From Ampelocalamus luodianensis (taxonomy: Eukaryota; Streptophyta; Magnoliopsida; Poales; Poaceae): a DNA stretch of 64,000 nucleotides. Shown here piece by piece: positions 11,546-21,385 of this stretch. Position numbers and translations under genes: made by a program. Under the pieces are notes generated by a model. That model saw only the letters and a program-made list of their open reading frames with translations. It was not told where the DNA came from and ran no database searches. The first letter of the stretch is position 1; each line of letters begins with the position of its first letter. The stretch covers positions 62,001 to 126,000 of the forward strand of contig JAYEVH010000087.1 in the NCBI GenBank assembly GCA_036346255.1, read 5' to 3'.

Positions 11546-12480
11546 TGATACGGGGGAGGCCCGATCTTCTCAGTGAGGAACCGTGGATAGTTGATGCGAA
11601 GTAGACGATGTCGCTAGCTGAACACTCGCGCCAATGCACGAACCCTCAACTCTTGGAATACGCCCAAAACACACGGGTAGTTGTTCGTCGCGAGACCACG
11701 AGCGATTAACGCCAAGTCCCAATTCCCAATGGAACGACGGCTTGACCTTGGATTGCAGAACAAAACAAATGGATCGCCTAATTCTCTCTCAAAGTCCTCG
11801 CATGAACTCTGGTGTCGAAAGAACAAGCAATCTTATGCATAAACTGGTCTACCTCTATGGTGCGGCCATGGGGTTTATATAGCCTCCCACGCAAGCACAA
11901 AACTCGGATGAACAGTAACCGAGTGCTCTGATAATCCGAGTCCGACACTGTTCACTGCTACAGTATCCGAGTTCGATTACTGTTCATGTGAACAGTAATC
12001 CGATTCAAAACGTCCTACTTTAATTTGGAAATTTAAACTAGTCTCCCTCTCGGTTTCCCTTGTATTGTGAGCTTTCCTTCTCTTAGCTTGCGCGAATTTG
12101 TTCGATGCACTCTTGATGCTTCTTTTGATGCCAATGTAACCCTTGTTGCCATGTCACCATATGTCTTTCTTGACCGCCTCGCATGTGCTAGGGTTTTATC
12201 CCGAGAGCACGTTCCTCTCGTTGGCCACATGGGTTTCTTCTCCTTGTTGGCCGCATGTGTTCCTCCTCCATGAATTTGTTCCCGGCCTCCCTCTCCTCCC
12301 TCTCGGTTCCAAAGTCTTTAAATTTGTCAAACCTGAGAATGCACCAAGTATTGCTTTAGGTAGTAACCAATTCTCATTGGCAACAAAAAGAAATTCATTA
12401 AGAAACAAGTGCACCTGTTGTTTGAGAAGTTTAGCTCCTGCTTCACGAATAACCTTTAAGTAGTAGGGATATCCTCATCA
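11546..12480 (-). mobile_element. Solo CR-family LTR with target duplication TAAGT
   Basis: This 935-bp LTR runs (plus strand) from TGATACGGGGGAGGCC to GGGATATCCTCATCA and is flanked by TAAGT at 11541-11545 and 12481-12485. No internal sequence remains, so it is a solo LTR left by LTR-LTR recombination. Its U3 palindrome (11976-11999) has CATGTG in place of CACGTG at the centre, a C-to-T change at a CpG. It sits in LTR sequence that probably belongs to element D. Confidence 0.95.
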
Positions 12481-13789
12481 TAAGTTGTAAGGCAGGTTAT
12501 GCTATACACAAAATGCATTTTCCAACACAGGTTTTGATTGATTGATAACAAGATTAAGAGTGTAGGATAACCTCCTAACACCGGGCTAACTGCCGAGGGG
12601 CTCCCCGCCCAGGGCTCCCTGCCCAAAGCACACGGGATAGAAATCCAGAACTAGTTTTCAAAACTATTTGAAAACCAAAACCAAAAACTAACTTAGAGAG
12701 AGCTTTGCTATCATGTTCATGACCGTGGACACGGTTATTTGAATAGATTTCACTCTGCAGAGGTTGTACACTTTACCCACAAGAGATAACCAAATTGGAC
12801 TGCCCGCTCGCACACTTCCGAAGGTGTGCGGCTAAAAGGATATCACAAGGCCTTTACAATGCTCCTTCTCACCATAGTCCCTCTCGCTGAGGTTTCACCC
12901 CCTTTGGGCTAACCACCCGCTGGATTCAGGCCCCCTCTTGCGCCAGGTGGGAATAACATAGTCATAAAAGACAGCCATGAAAGACCACCCACACATCCAA
13001 AAGGACAAACATGGTGAGAGATTGCAAATTATTCGGCCAGGTCCACCCCATCCTGGCCTTGTGGTTGCTTGACGTGGCATAGCCCATTACAGGCATAGCA
13101 AAGTAACGCTCAATGACCGGTCCTTAATTGACATGGGCGACATCTTCAACCCTAGGGCGCCGGCTGACACGGCCCCCGTGCACCCACCATGAAACCAACC
13201 AAGGTTCGCCCACGTCCAAACCATTTTCCAACATTTAGATTCGAAACAAAAATAAGTTTCCATGACAACCCAATGCCATGGTTAAAACATTTGATATAAA
13301 ACATTTGGTCTTTGGTTGTAAAACTTTCCAAAACAAGGTTTTGGTCTAAGCATTGCTAAGCACCTTTCTTTTAAGAGGTCCTGGTCTCACATAAAGCAGG
13401 GGGATTCCAGGATTTTCCCTCATGAGATAGATGAATTTCAGATTTTGCCCCCCATGTGTCTATGACATGTGGGTCCATGGCCCACATGGCATAGACACAT
13501 AGTGGGGCAAAATCTGAAATCCATCTATTCACTAGGGCAGATTCTGAATTATTCCCATAAAGCAATGACCAGGTTTTACTAAGGTGACAACAAGTTCAAG
13601 TGCAATAACAAAGTGTTCTTACAAAAGAGGTTAGGAGTAGCTACGAGTGTAAACACAGGTCATGAAATACTAGGTGAAATATGCATGCAATACTTAGCTT
13701 GAAACAGAAATACATAGATTGAAATAATAGGTGCAATATGGTCAAGGGTGTAACTTGCCTTACTCATAGGCTAATATTCCTCCTTAAAG
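12481..13789 (-). repeat. Probable distal part of the element D LTR
   Basis: This is non-coding sequence continuous with the D LTR. It carries the long-LTR landmark GGACACGGTTATTTGAATAG (12727-12746), which corresponds to the CTATTCGAATAG module of the TK and G LTRs, followed by the shared sequence about cytosine-rich TTTACCCACAAG. A MITE is inserted at 13399-13555. No gene is seen. Confidence 0.55.
13399..13555. mobile_element. MITE hairpin with 9-bp target duplication (MULE-like)
   Basis: A 157-bp insertion is flanked by the direct repeat CATAAAGCA (13390-13398 and 13556-13564). Almost the whole element is an inverted repeat: AGATGAATTTCAGATTTTGC on the left pairs with the GCAAAATCTGAAATCCATCT block on the right, and the arms meet around GGGTCCATGGCCC. 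The ends (GGGGGATTCCAGG, and on the other strand GGAATAATTCAG) are imperfect terminal repeats. A 9-bp target duplication is typical of Mutator-like transposons; the assignment rests on that and on the absence of any coding capacity. The long stem could form a hairpin RNA if transcribed. Confidence 0.85.
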
Positions 13790-14334
13790 AACTCGGGCTC
13801 CTCGGTGTCTTCACAATCTACACGAAAAGAGCAAAGCTAACTTCAAAACCAAACACAAATAAAGGCCAGAAGAACCTCAAAGAAAAACATCACTAGAACC
13901 AACAAAGAGCTCGGAAGGTTTGGGGGAGGTCTGGAGAGCTGCTCGAAGGAGGTCCAAAGCTGGGAAGAAGGTCCAAAAGAGCGAGCTGGTTACGAAAGCA
14001 AAGGGGCTTAAATGAGGAAGAAGGCAAAGGTGGAGTGTTGTCCTAGCCTATAAGGTTCTGGGCTGTAGGGGTTCAAGAACACACGTGTTCAAGGATGGGT
14101 GGAAAAGAGGACAAGAGCAGGTAAAGGAGGGGGCAAGAGGGAAAGAGAGGTACCACGGATGTGACAACATTAAATGTGCTGCAGTTACATTTAATGTTGA
14201 GACATTCATTGCAAAGCGTGCGAGAAAGGGAAAGTGGACGAGTTGGTTCAAACAAAGAGGTTGGTCAAAGCAATGGTTGAAAGTCTTGACCAAAAGGGTG
14301 GTCCATGGAGGAGGTCTGCCCACTAGGGTGGTCT

Positions 14335-14490
14335 TTGGAGAAAGGTCACGGAAGGTGGTCTTTGCAAAAGACCACAGTCATGACCACAGGTGGTCGTGAC
14401 GAAAAGAGGTGGTTTTGTAAAAGACTGAGGTCATGACCACAAGGTGGTCGTGATGAAAAGAGGGTGTTTTTGCAAAAAGACCGAGAAGGA
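14335..14490. repeat. 55-58 bp units of GGTGGTCTTTGCAAAAGACC type
   Basis: About two and a half units contain GGTGGTCTTTGCAAAAGACC and then TCATGACCACAGGTGGTCG. Each unit has internal dyad symmetry (GGTCTTTTGCAAAGACC-like and CATGACCAC...GTGGTCGTG). The corresponding part of the fragment C LTR is 10215-10340. Confidence 0.7.
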
Positions 14491-14849
14491 GGAGGTCCAA
14501 AAGCTAAGAAGAAAGGTGCAACCGACTAGGGTCACACGATCTTGATCGGGTGGTCCAGGATATGGGGACGTTCGGACGCGAGAACACGTGCTTACATCGG
14601 GCCGTCCAAACTCAATCGGACATACTATAATGTAAGGAACATTTGGACCGTCAAGAACACATCTTCTCAATCGGGCCATTCAAGCAAGATCTAACGGTCT
14701 TAGAGAAAGGAGGGCGCACACTAGATCTGGACTTAAAGGAAGTTCGGCACAAAGGGGTTTTAAAGGGTGAGATTCAAAGGGAAGGATTTGACGCGGAGAT
14801 CCGGAAAGAGGTCAAGGCTAAAAGAACTCAAGGGCGAAAGGGTATGGGG

Positions 14850-15085
14850 AGGTCCTAATGGTCAAGATCTCGTAAGGAGGTCACGATGGTCAAGATCTAA
14901 CGAGGAGGTCTGACGGTCAAGATCTCGCAAGAGGTCTGACGGTCAAGATCTCGCAAGAGGAGGTCCTGATGGTCAATATCTCATGAGGGGAGGTCACGAC
15001 GGTCAAGATCTCACTAGGGAGGTCACGGCGGTCAAGATCTTGCAAATGGAGGTCTGACGGTCAAGATCTCACGAGGAGGTCTGAC
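14850..15085. repeat. Minisatellite: about nine units of GGAGGTC..GGTCAAGATCTC
   Basis: Nine consecutive units of roughly 26-30 bp have the form GGAGGTCNNGACGGTCAAG plus ATCTCGCAAG. Differences are mostly single bases and short indels. It lies in the U3 part of the D LTR, on the side where the LTR starts. Confidence 0.9.
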
Positions 15086-15393
15086 ACACAAATTGAGCTC
15101 AAGGCAGCTCGACGATGGTCGTGGCAAAAGAAAAGTCGAGGGCCACATGGAGGTCGGAACTTGTGGAGGCCTAAACCAAGGAAGGAACATGAAGAAGGTG
15201 GACCACGAGAAAGGAGTGAGCACAGAAAGGAAAACCTAGAACTCAACAAACCGACAAAACTCAGGAGGAGACTTCGTTGAAGTTGTGGTTAGTCATAAAA
15301 CCTTCGAAATTCTTAGTTTAAGCTTTTAGACTCCAAGGAAACTAAATGGTTCACTTTATTTTGAAAACCAGAGCTTTAAAGATCGGTGTTACA

Positions 15394-15412
15394 AACCTAA
15401 CCCCTTAAGGAA
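15394..15412 (-). promoter_or_regulatory. Polypurine tract of element D
   Basis: On the minus strand CCTTAAGGGGTTAGGTT precedes TGTAACACC. It matches TTAAGGGGGTAGGTT of fragment C. Confidence 0.7.
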
Positions 15413-15420
15413 TCTCGACC

Positions 15421-16010
15421 CCAAAATTCAAGCTGGGCTAGCAAATACTCAGCCTTGTGGTCTTCTTCACGCTCCCAAGTAGTTTCATCTTCAAAGTGAT
15501 GGCTCCACTGCACTTTGCAAGATCTAATGACTTTGCTTCAGGTGACACATTCTATGACCTCCAAAATCTTGACAGGCTGCTCCACATACGTGAGGTCCTC
15601 TTGAGGATCAATACTTTCTAGGGATGTTTGCTCTTCAGGAACTCAGAGGCACTTCTTCAATTGCGACACATGAAAGATGTCATGTACATGAGATAAAGTT
15701 CTTTGGCAGCTCAATTGATAAGCAACTTCACCTTTTGTTTCCAAGACTTTGAGCAGTCCGACAAACCTTGGCACCAATTTACCCTTGGTTTGGAATTTTT
15801 CACTCCTCTAAGGAGTTACCTGAGATACATTTGGTCTCCCACCTCAAAAGACAACTCTCTTCTTGGTTTGTGGCGTAGCTCTTTTGTGGGCTGAGCTACT
15901 TTCAAACGTTCTCTTATGAGCTTCACTTTACTTTGAGCTTCTTGAATCAGCTTAGGTCCAAAGAATAGGGGAGGTTTTTGTCCCAACTTTTGCTATAGTC
16001 CAGTGCACAA
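15421..16010 (-). pseudogene. Element D integrase C-terminus and chromodomain
   Basis: The minus frame carries the same tail as fragment C: LTYVEQPVKILEVIECV, then a TGA stop where C has an arginine CGA codon, then SKVIRSCKVQWSHHFEDE and TTWEREE. The preceding CGT of C is TGT here. Both changes are C-to-T at CpG, the pattern left by deamination of methylated cytosine. Upstream in the frame are the integrase C-terminal SH3-like parts around 15703-16010. The gene is dead. Confidence 0.8.
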
Positions 16011-16705
16011 GCTTGGAACATGTCTTCAAGGATCTGATTTACTCGTTCTGTTTGCCCATCGGTTTGAGGATGATAGGCTGTGCTAAAAGTGAGGCTTGTT
16101 CCCAAAGCTTCATGGAGACTTTCCTAGAACCTAGAGGTGAATTGAGACCCTCTATCGAACACAATGCTCTTAGGCACTCCATGGAAACAGCCAACCCAAG
16201 CCATGTACAATTCTGCTAATTTGCTTCCAGCATAAGTGGTTTTGACCGGCATGAAATGCGTCACTTTGGTCAAATGATCAATCACTACCCATGGGTCCTA
16301 GGCAACCTAGTGATGAAAATCCATGCCTACTTGTTCCCACTTCCACTCGGGAATGGGTAGGGGTTGTAGTAGACCTGTTGGCCTTTGATGCTCGGCTTTA
16401 ACCCACCAATACTTGTTCCACACGTCACAACGTACACGAACTCTGCAATTTCTTTCTTCATCTTGACCCACCAATACTCTCTTTTGAGGTCTTGGTACAT
16501 TTTAGTACTCCTGGATGGCTAGAGTAGGAGATCCATGGGCTTCTTTAAGGATAAGTTGCTTGAGCTCTTGGCAATCGGCACACAAAGCGGTTGTCAAACC
16601 AAAGGACTCCTGTTCATCTTTGAAAAACCAGGGCCTTGCCACCTTCCAAGTTGGTTTTGATATCTTGGAGGTCCTTATCTTGACTTCCTTTTCTCGAATT
16701 TGCCT
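16011..16705 (-). pseudogene. Element D integrase core remnant
   Basis: The minus-strand translation shows HPQTDGQTERVNQI (catalytic glutamate) near 16025-16065. It also shows IVFDRGSQF (aspartate kept, though the usual serine before it is changed), THFMPVKTTYAGSKLAELYM and WKWEQVGMDF with the first aspartate. Near 16500 lies a segment like MYQDLKREYWWVKMKKEI, which leads to the zinc-binding region. Stops interrupt the frame, for instance near 16300. This would have been the integrase of a Tekay/Del-type element. Confidence 0.75.
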
Positions 16706-17140
16706 CTAGATGGTGGGTTCAACTTCTAGTACATGCACACAACCTTCCTCAACCACTTCCAAGTTGAGATGTCTCATTTCTACAAGCAATTTGGGTGGTC
16801 TTTTCTGTGATAACAAGGTACTGCAATGACTCTTTCGGCTCAGTGCATCAGCTACTACATTAGCTTTGCCCGGATGGTAATGGATACCAAGATCATACTC
16901 TTTTATGAGCTCCAACCATCTTCTTTGTCAGAGGATGAGGTCAGCTTGAGTGAAGATGTACTTCAGGCTTTTGTGGTCTGTAAAAATCTCACAGCGATTA
17001 CCAATCAGGTAATAACGCCAGATTTTTAAGGCATGCACTACGGCTACTAATTCCAAATCATGTGTGGCATAGTTGGCTTCGTGAGACTTCAATTGTCGGG
17101 AAGCATAGGCTATGACTTTTCCTTCTTGCATCAGAACACA
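16706..17140 (-). pseudogene. Element D RNase H domain
   Basis: The minus frame 17131-16928 reads MQEGKVIAYASRQLKSHEAN, YATHDLELVAVVHALKIW and CEIFTDHKSLKYI, with the glutamate and aspartate of the RNase H core. It is followed, in a frame starting at 16915, by ELIKEYDLGIHYHPGKAN and VVADALSRK, the usual junction to integrase. A frameshift separates the two parts. The match to Tekay/Del elements is strong. Confidence 0.85.
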
Positions 17141-18056
17141 GCCAAGGCCTCACCGGGATGCATCACAAAAGACCTCAAAGTCTTTTTGGATATCTGGCAA
17201 AACAAGCACTTGGGCTGAGGTCAAACGCTTTTTTAGCTCTTGGAAACTATGCTCACAAGCTGGTGTCCACGCATACTTGCTCTCCTTCTTGAGTAACTGA
17301 GTGAAAGGTCTTGCTAAATTTGAAAAGCCTTCAATTAATCTGCGAAAAATCCTGCCATGCCGAGAAAACTTCTTAATTGAGGTCTTGACTTGGGTGGCTT
17401 CCAATCTAGCACATCTTGGACTTTCTTTGGGGTGAGTGCCACACTGCTTCGACATAACAAGTCCCAAAAAGGTGACTTCCTTCATCCAAAAATCACATTT
17501 ATTGAACTTGGCATAAAGTTAGTGGTTTCAGAGCTTGTCCAGGACCACCCTAAGGTGCTCTTCATGCTCTGCCTCACTCTTGGAGTACACAAGAATATCA
17601 TCAATGAAGACAACGACAAACTTATCCAAGTACTCCATGAACACTTTATTCATCAGGTTCATAAAGTAGGCAGGAGCATTGGTCAACCCAAAAGACATAA
17701 TAGTGAACTCATAAAGTCCATAACGAGTTGAGAAAGCTATCTTTGGGATGTCCTCTTGTCGGATTTTTAATTGGTGATAACCCGACCTTAAGTCAATCTT
17801 GGAGAACAACGAGGCTTCCATAAGTGGTCGAGCAGATCATCAATCCTAGGCAAGGGATACTTGTTCTTGATTGTGACCTCATCGAGTGCTCTATAATCAA
17901 CACACATCCGCCGAGTGCCATCTTTCTTTGCCACAAAGATCACTAGAGCTCCCAAGGTGAAGAGCTTGGTCGAACAAAACCTTTGCTTTGCATGTCTTCA
18001 ATTTCTTTGCTTTAGTTCAACAAGATCATTGGCGGTATGAAGGGAAACAGTAGGAT
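17141..18056 (-). pseudogene. Element D reverse transcriptase, 5'-truncated
   Basis: The minus frame 17821-17528 shows LFSKIDLRSGYHQLKIR, MSFGLTNAPAYFMNLMN and VVVFIDDILVYSKSEAEH, with the catalytic FIDD. The frame 17485-17150 gives the thumb and connection (LARPFTQLLKKESKYAW, LVLPDIQKDFEVFCDASR). Finger motifs lie between 17822 and 18050 in broken frames. At about 18057 the sequence switches to a copia LTR, so the N-terminus, protease and gag of D are lost. The LTR of F lies in the same orientation but belongs to another superfamily. Confidence 0.85.
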
Positions 18057-18677
18057 ACACTAGTGCAAATTAAAAAAATTCTACCGTAAACCAAGATCAC
18101 TTGATTTATAGATCACGGTCTTACCACTAGACGCGCAGTGCGGAAGTTGATGCAACACATCGGGCGGTGTAGTCGTACTCGGTTGATGCACTACGTCAGG
18201 CGAGTAGTCGTACTACTTCCTCGTCCTCGTCGTGGCGCCCCACGTCTGACTCCTTTCTTGCGGTTCGTTCCAACGCCACGAGATGCGGCGCCTTCAAAGG
18301 TATCCACACGTGCGGGAGGAAGCGACGACGCCGGACTACTAGATCCGCGCGGCGACTAGGGCGTGGGAGGGTGGCGGCAGGTTTGAGGATGTCACGAAAA
18401 CTCATCCTTCAACGATGCGCCTGCCCTCCTTTTATAGACATCCTTATAATGGGCTTCTATGAATAGAGGCCCATTAGGACTCAATGCCGATCTAATTCGG
18501 ATCCAATCCGAATTAGGCTTCACCTAAGTGTGTGACCCTATGGTTCACGTATGTTTAGACATGGCGCAAGTACACATACTTGGTCAATAGTTGGTAGTGG
18601 CCTCTAGCAAGGCGTGCCAACTCCTAAACGCACGTAAAGATCATATCGGACGAACCATCACAACGTTATGTACATGC
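18057..18677 (-). mobile_element. Copia element F, 3' LTR, first part
   Basis: On the minus strand this is a Ty1/copia-type LTR. It includes a TATA-like TCTATAAAAGGAGGGC (around 18430-18445) and an end region CAAGTGATCTTGGTTTACGG, which I recall from grass copia LTRs. The last bases and the target duplication are missing at the D junction. E1 splits the LTR at 18677, and it continues at 23624. Confidence 0.65.
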
Positions 18678-19157
18678 CGATGAGGATATCCCTACTACTT
18701 ATGAGGTTATTCGTGAAGCAGGAGCTAAACTTCTCAAACAACAGGTGCATTTGTTTCTTAATGAATTTCCTTTTGTTGCCAATGAGAATTGGTTACTACC
18801 TAAAGCAATACTTGGTGCATTCTCAGGTTTGACAAATTTAAAGACTTTGGAACCGAGAGGAGGAGAGGGAGGCAGGAACAAATTCATGGAAGAGAAACAC
18901 ATGCGGCCAACAAGGAGAAGAAACCCATGTGGCCAACGAGAGGAACGTGCTCTCGAGGATAAAACCCTAGCACATGCGAGGCGGTCAAGAAAGACATATG
19001 GTGACATAGCAACAAGGGTTACATTGGCATAAAAGAAGCATCAAGTGCATCGAACAAATTCGCGCAAGCTAAGAGAAGGAAAGCTCACAATACAAGGGAA
19101 ACCGAGAGGGAGACTAGTTTAAATTTCCAAATTAAAGTAGGACGTTTTTTGAATCGG

Positions 19158-19181
19158 ATTACTGTTCACGTGAACAGTAAT
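19158..19181. promoter_or_regulatory. 24-bp perfect palindrome centred on CACGTG
   Basis: The half-site ATTACTGTTCAC is followed at once by its exact reverse complement. The centre is the CACGTG G-box, the core bound by plant bZIP and bHLH factors. It lies about 65 bp upstream of the TATA box in the U3. It also occurs intact at 23149-23172, 29652-29675 and 41961-41984. Confidence 0.85.
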
Positions 19182-19244
19182 CGGACTCGGATTACTGTAG
19201 CACTCGGTTACTGTTCATCCGAGTTTTGTGCTTGCGTGGGAGGC

Positions 19245-19252
19245 TATATAAA
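19245..19252 (+). promoter_or_regulatory. TATA box of E1 5' LTR
   Basis: TATATAAA lies in GGCTATATAAACCCCCCATG, conserved in all E1/E2/H LTRs and several solo LTRs. Transcription should begin some 25-35 bp downstream, close to the point where similarity with the element B LTR rises (GACCAGTTTATGCATAAG). Confidence 0.8.
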
Positions 19253-19593
19253 CCCCCCATGGCCGCACCATAGAGGCAGACCAGTTTATGCATAAGATTG
19301 AAACATAGCTATTGCTTGTTCTTTCGACACCAGAGTTCATGCGAGGACTTTGAGAGAGAATTAGGCGATCCATTTGTTTTGTTCTGCAATCCAAGGTCAA
19401 GCCGTCGTTCCATTGGGAATTGGGGACTTGGCGTTCGTCGTTCGTGGTCTCGCGACGAACAACTACCGGTGTGTTTTGGGCGTATTCGAAGAGTTGAGGT
19501 TCGTGCATTGCGCGAGTGTTCAGCTAGCGACATCGTCTGCGCATCAACTATCCATGGTTCCTCACTCGAGAAGATCGGGCCTCCCGTATCATT

Positions 19594-19609
19594 TGGTATC
19601 GATTCTAGG
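19594..19609 (+). promoter_or_regulatory. Primer-binding-like site of E1
   Basis: TGGTATCGATTCTAGG begins two bases after the LTR end. The first seven bases equal the start of the usual plant initiator-methionine tRNA site (TGGTATCAGAGC), but the rest differs. E2 (26053-26068) and H (49820-49835, minus) have the same sequence, so this is a family trait rather than decay of one copy. Confidence 0.65.
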
Positions 19610-20753
19610 TTTACTCGGTGAGAATTTCTTTACCCGTAGTTAGATTCGTTTTCTATCCTATCGCCCAATAAACCGAAAATTGCAATACCAAACCGTAGTT
19701 TAATCTGTTATTTCTTGTGCGTTTAGTTAAGTTTTCATCCATTAGAGTTTTTGTTTTTAGTGCTGATCCATGTGTTCCTTTTTGCGTTGTTTAATCGTTG
19801 TGTTCACATAAACCGTACCAAATTGCGATTGAACTCCTCAATTAGCACCCAAAAGAGATAGTGACCAGAAACACTTTGGGTTTCTTGAGCTTCACTTATA
19901 TCCTTTCATCCTTGAGACTAGCTTTTGTACATTGCACTAGGGCTGTTCTTTGGTTTATTTACACGTTGTTGAATTGTGAGACTTGTGCAATCAAGAGGAG
20001 CAAACCCTATTTCGGCCATTGCAATAAGAAAAGAGGAAAAGGCGACGGTTACAAGAAAAAGCCACGGCTTGAAAAGGTATTAAAAACAAAAAGATCAAAC
20101 CATAAATACGGTACCAAATTTTTTCCTTTCGGTTTCCTTAATGCCGAAGGGCGAAGAGCTTTGTTCATGCGGTTTTGAGAAAAAAACAAACAAACAAAAG
20201 GGGCTGGCGAAATTGGGAAGAGTAAACCTTAGTCCACAATTTCAGATTGTGTATTTAATCTATTTGAGCAATCTTGTGCCCTAACATTGATATCTTTGCA
20301 ATTGGCTAGCGTCTCTCATAGTACTTGGTGCAAAAAGCAGCTAGTTTTCATCTCAATTTCAGTTTGTCTCTCACTAGCTCATTTCTTTGTTTGCATTAAG
20401 TCACATTTATCTTTGTTTGTGCGTTCATACACTTCGCTTAAACCTTTTGGATCAGCACATAGGCAAAATACTCTAGCTTTGATCATTACTTAGCTTTACA
20501 ATACCTTGAATATCAGATTGCATAGGATATACACATACCTATCGAGCTCCACCTACACCCGCTTGTGTACTCCCTTGCTCTTGGTTACGCTCATACATTC
20601 TGGGTTAAGCTTCATTGTCACTGGCGATTTGCCGTCTTTGATTCACTTTGGAGCGGTAAGCTTGTCTTGTGTTCGGGACGGTGAGTTGCGGCGTGAGAGC
20701 AAGTTTTTTTACTAACCGGATATAATTTCGTTTGCTATTTGTGAGTTGTATCC
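19610..20753 (+). other. E1 leader with conserved stem-loop
   Basis: This untranslated leader is conserved with 26069-27170 and, reversed, 48708-49819. A stem-loop can be drawn at 20125-20151: CCTTTCGG pairs with CCGAAGGG (one G-U pair) around TTTCCTTAATG. It recurs at 26591-26618 and 49302-49327. Short ORFs here (19861-20178 and its E2 counterpart) share sequence but are shifted relative to each other, so I treat them as non-coding. Leaders of this kind normally hold packaging and dimerisation signals. Confidence 0.6.
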
Positions 20754-21385
20754 ATGTCGAGTCATCGGGAGAATGCACGGTTACGTGGGCGGAGTATACG
20801 ATTGTGTGGGACGCTACAAAAGCAACTTCATGATCGTGATAATGGTGTGCGCGATGAGCTCGGGTCCGTTGGTTTGGATTGAACAATCTCGGAGAGGAGG
20901 TTACGCAACTACGTATGGACATCAACAACAACTTCTTGGAGCTGCACGCCATGTTCAATCAACCAAGCGTGCATCGTAAGGATTTTCATGATAAGCCCAA
21001 ATTTTCTATCCCTATATTTTCCGGTCGATGCGGATGTACAAGAATATCTCACTTGGGAGCTAGAAATTGATACTCTATTTCGGATGCACAACTATACCAA
21101 TGAGAGGAAGCTCTTACATGCGTCTAGTGGCTTGGCTGATTATGCCACACATTGGTGGGGCAGATTTATTAAATAGCGTATGGAGCGCCATGAATTGCCG
21201 ATTATCACGTGGAGCAGATGAAGCAGCATTTCCGACACGTTTGTACCCGCCACTACAAGCGCTCTCTACTTGACAAGTTGACTTGTCCACGAAAAGGTTT
21301 AAATGCCGCTAGTATATCACATGTGAAGGCATCGAGCATGGGACATTCCCTTCGGTACATGTTTCGTGTAGTGCTGCCCCATTGC
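20754..21385 (+). pseudogene. E1 gag (frameshifted)
   Basis: The start codon at 20754 (MSSHRENA) is placed by comparison with the clearer E2 gag at 27171. Pieces in three frames read LCGTLQKQLHDRDNG, KPKFSIPIFSG, YLTWELEIDTLFRMHNY and LADYATHWWGRFIK, then a stop where E2 continues. This is the retrotransposon Gag capsid domain (FSIPIFSG, YLTWELEID and WW motifs are typical of Ty3/gypsy gag). Several short indels, including one near 20870 and one near 21020, break the frame. Gag packages the element RNA in cytoplasmic particles. Confidence 0.75.

Larger units (their letters stand above)
13790..15393 (-). repeat. TD-family LTR of element D, portion shared with fragment C
   Basis: On the minus strand it starts TGTAACACCGATCTTTAAAG next to a polypurine tract (15394-15412) and matches 9697-10899 inverted. 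It differs from that copy by a longer minisatellite and other indels. The start is confirmed by the adjoining purine run and the upstream chromodomain frame. No gene is seen. Confidence 0.8.
18678..19591 (+). repeat. E1 5' LTR
   Basis: It runs from CGATGAGGATATCC to CTCCCGTATCA (the first base is C where the family has T). It shares diagnostic bases with the 3' LTR (ATGGAAGAG, where E2 has ATGGAGGAG). It has one copy of the CGGACTCGGATTACTGTAGC unit, where the 3' LTR has two. The start codes in frame for the RAGAKLLKQQV tail. Confidence 0.9.

Noticed and set aside
14850..15085. Regularly spaced repeats that could suggest a CRISPR array
   Set aside because: The units are contiguous with no unique spacers, are degenerate, and lie in a plant LTR; this is a minisatellite.
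19861..20178. 105-residue frame in the E1 leader, with a relative at 26335-26607 in E2
   Set aside because: The DNA is conserved as a leader, but the frames end at different places after indels and H does not keep it; no domain is visible.
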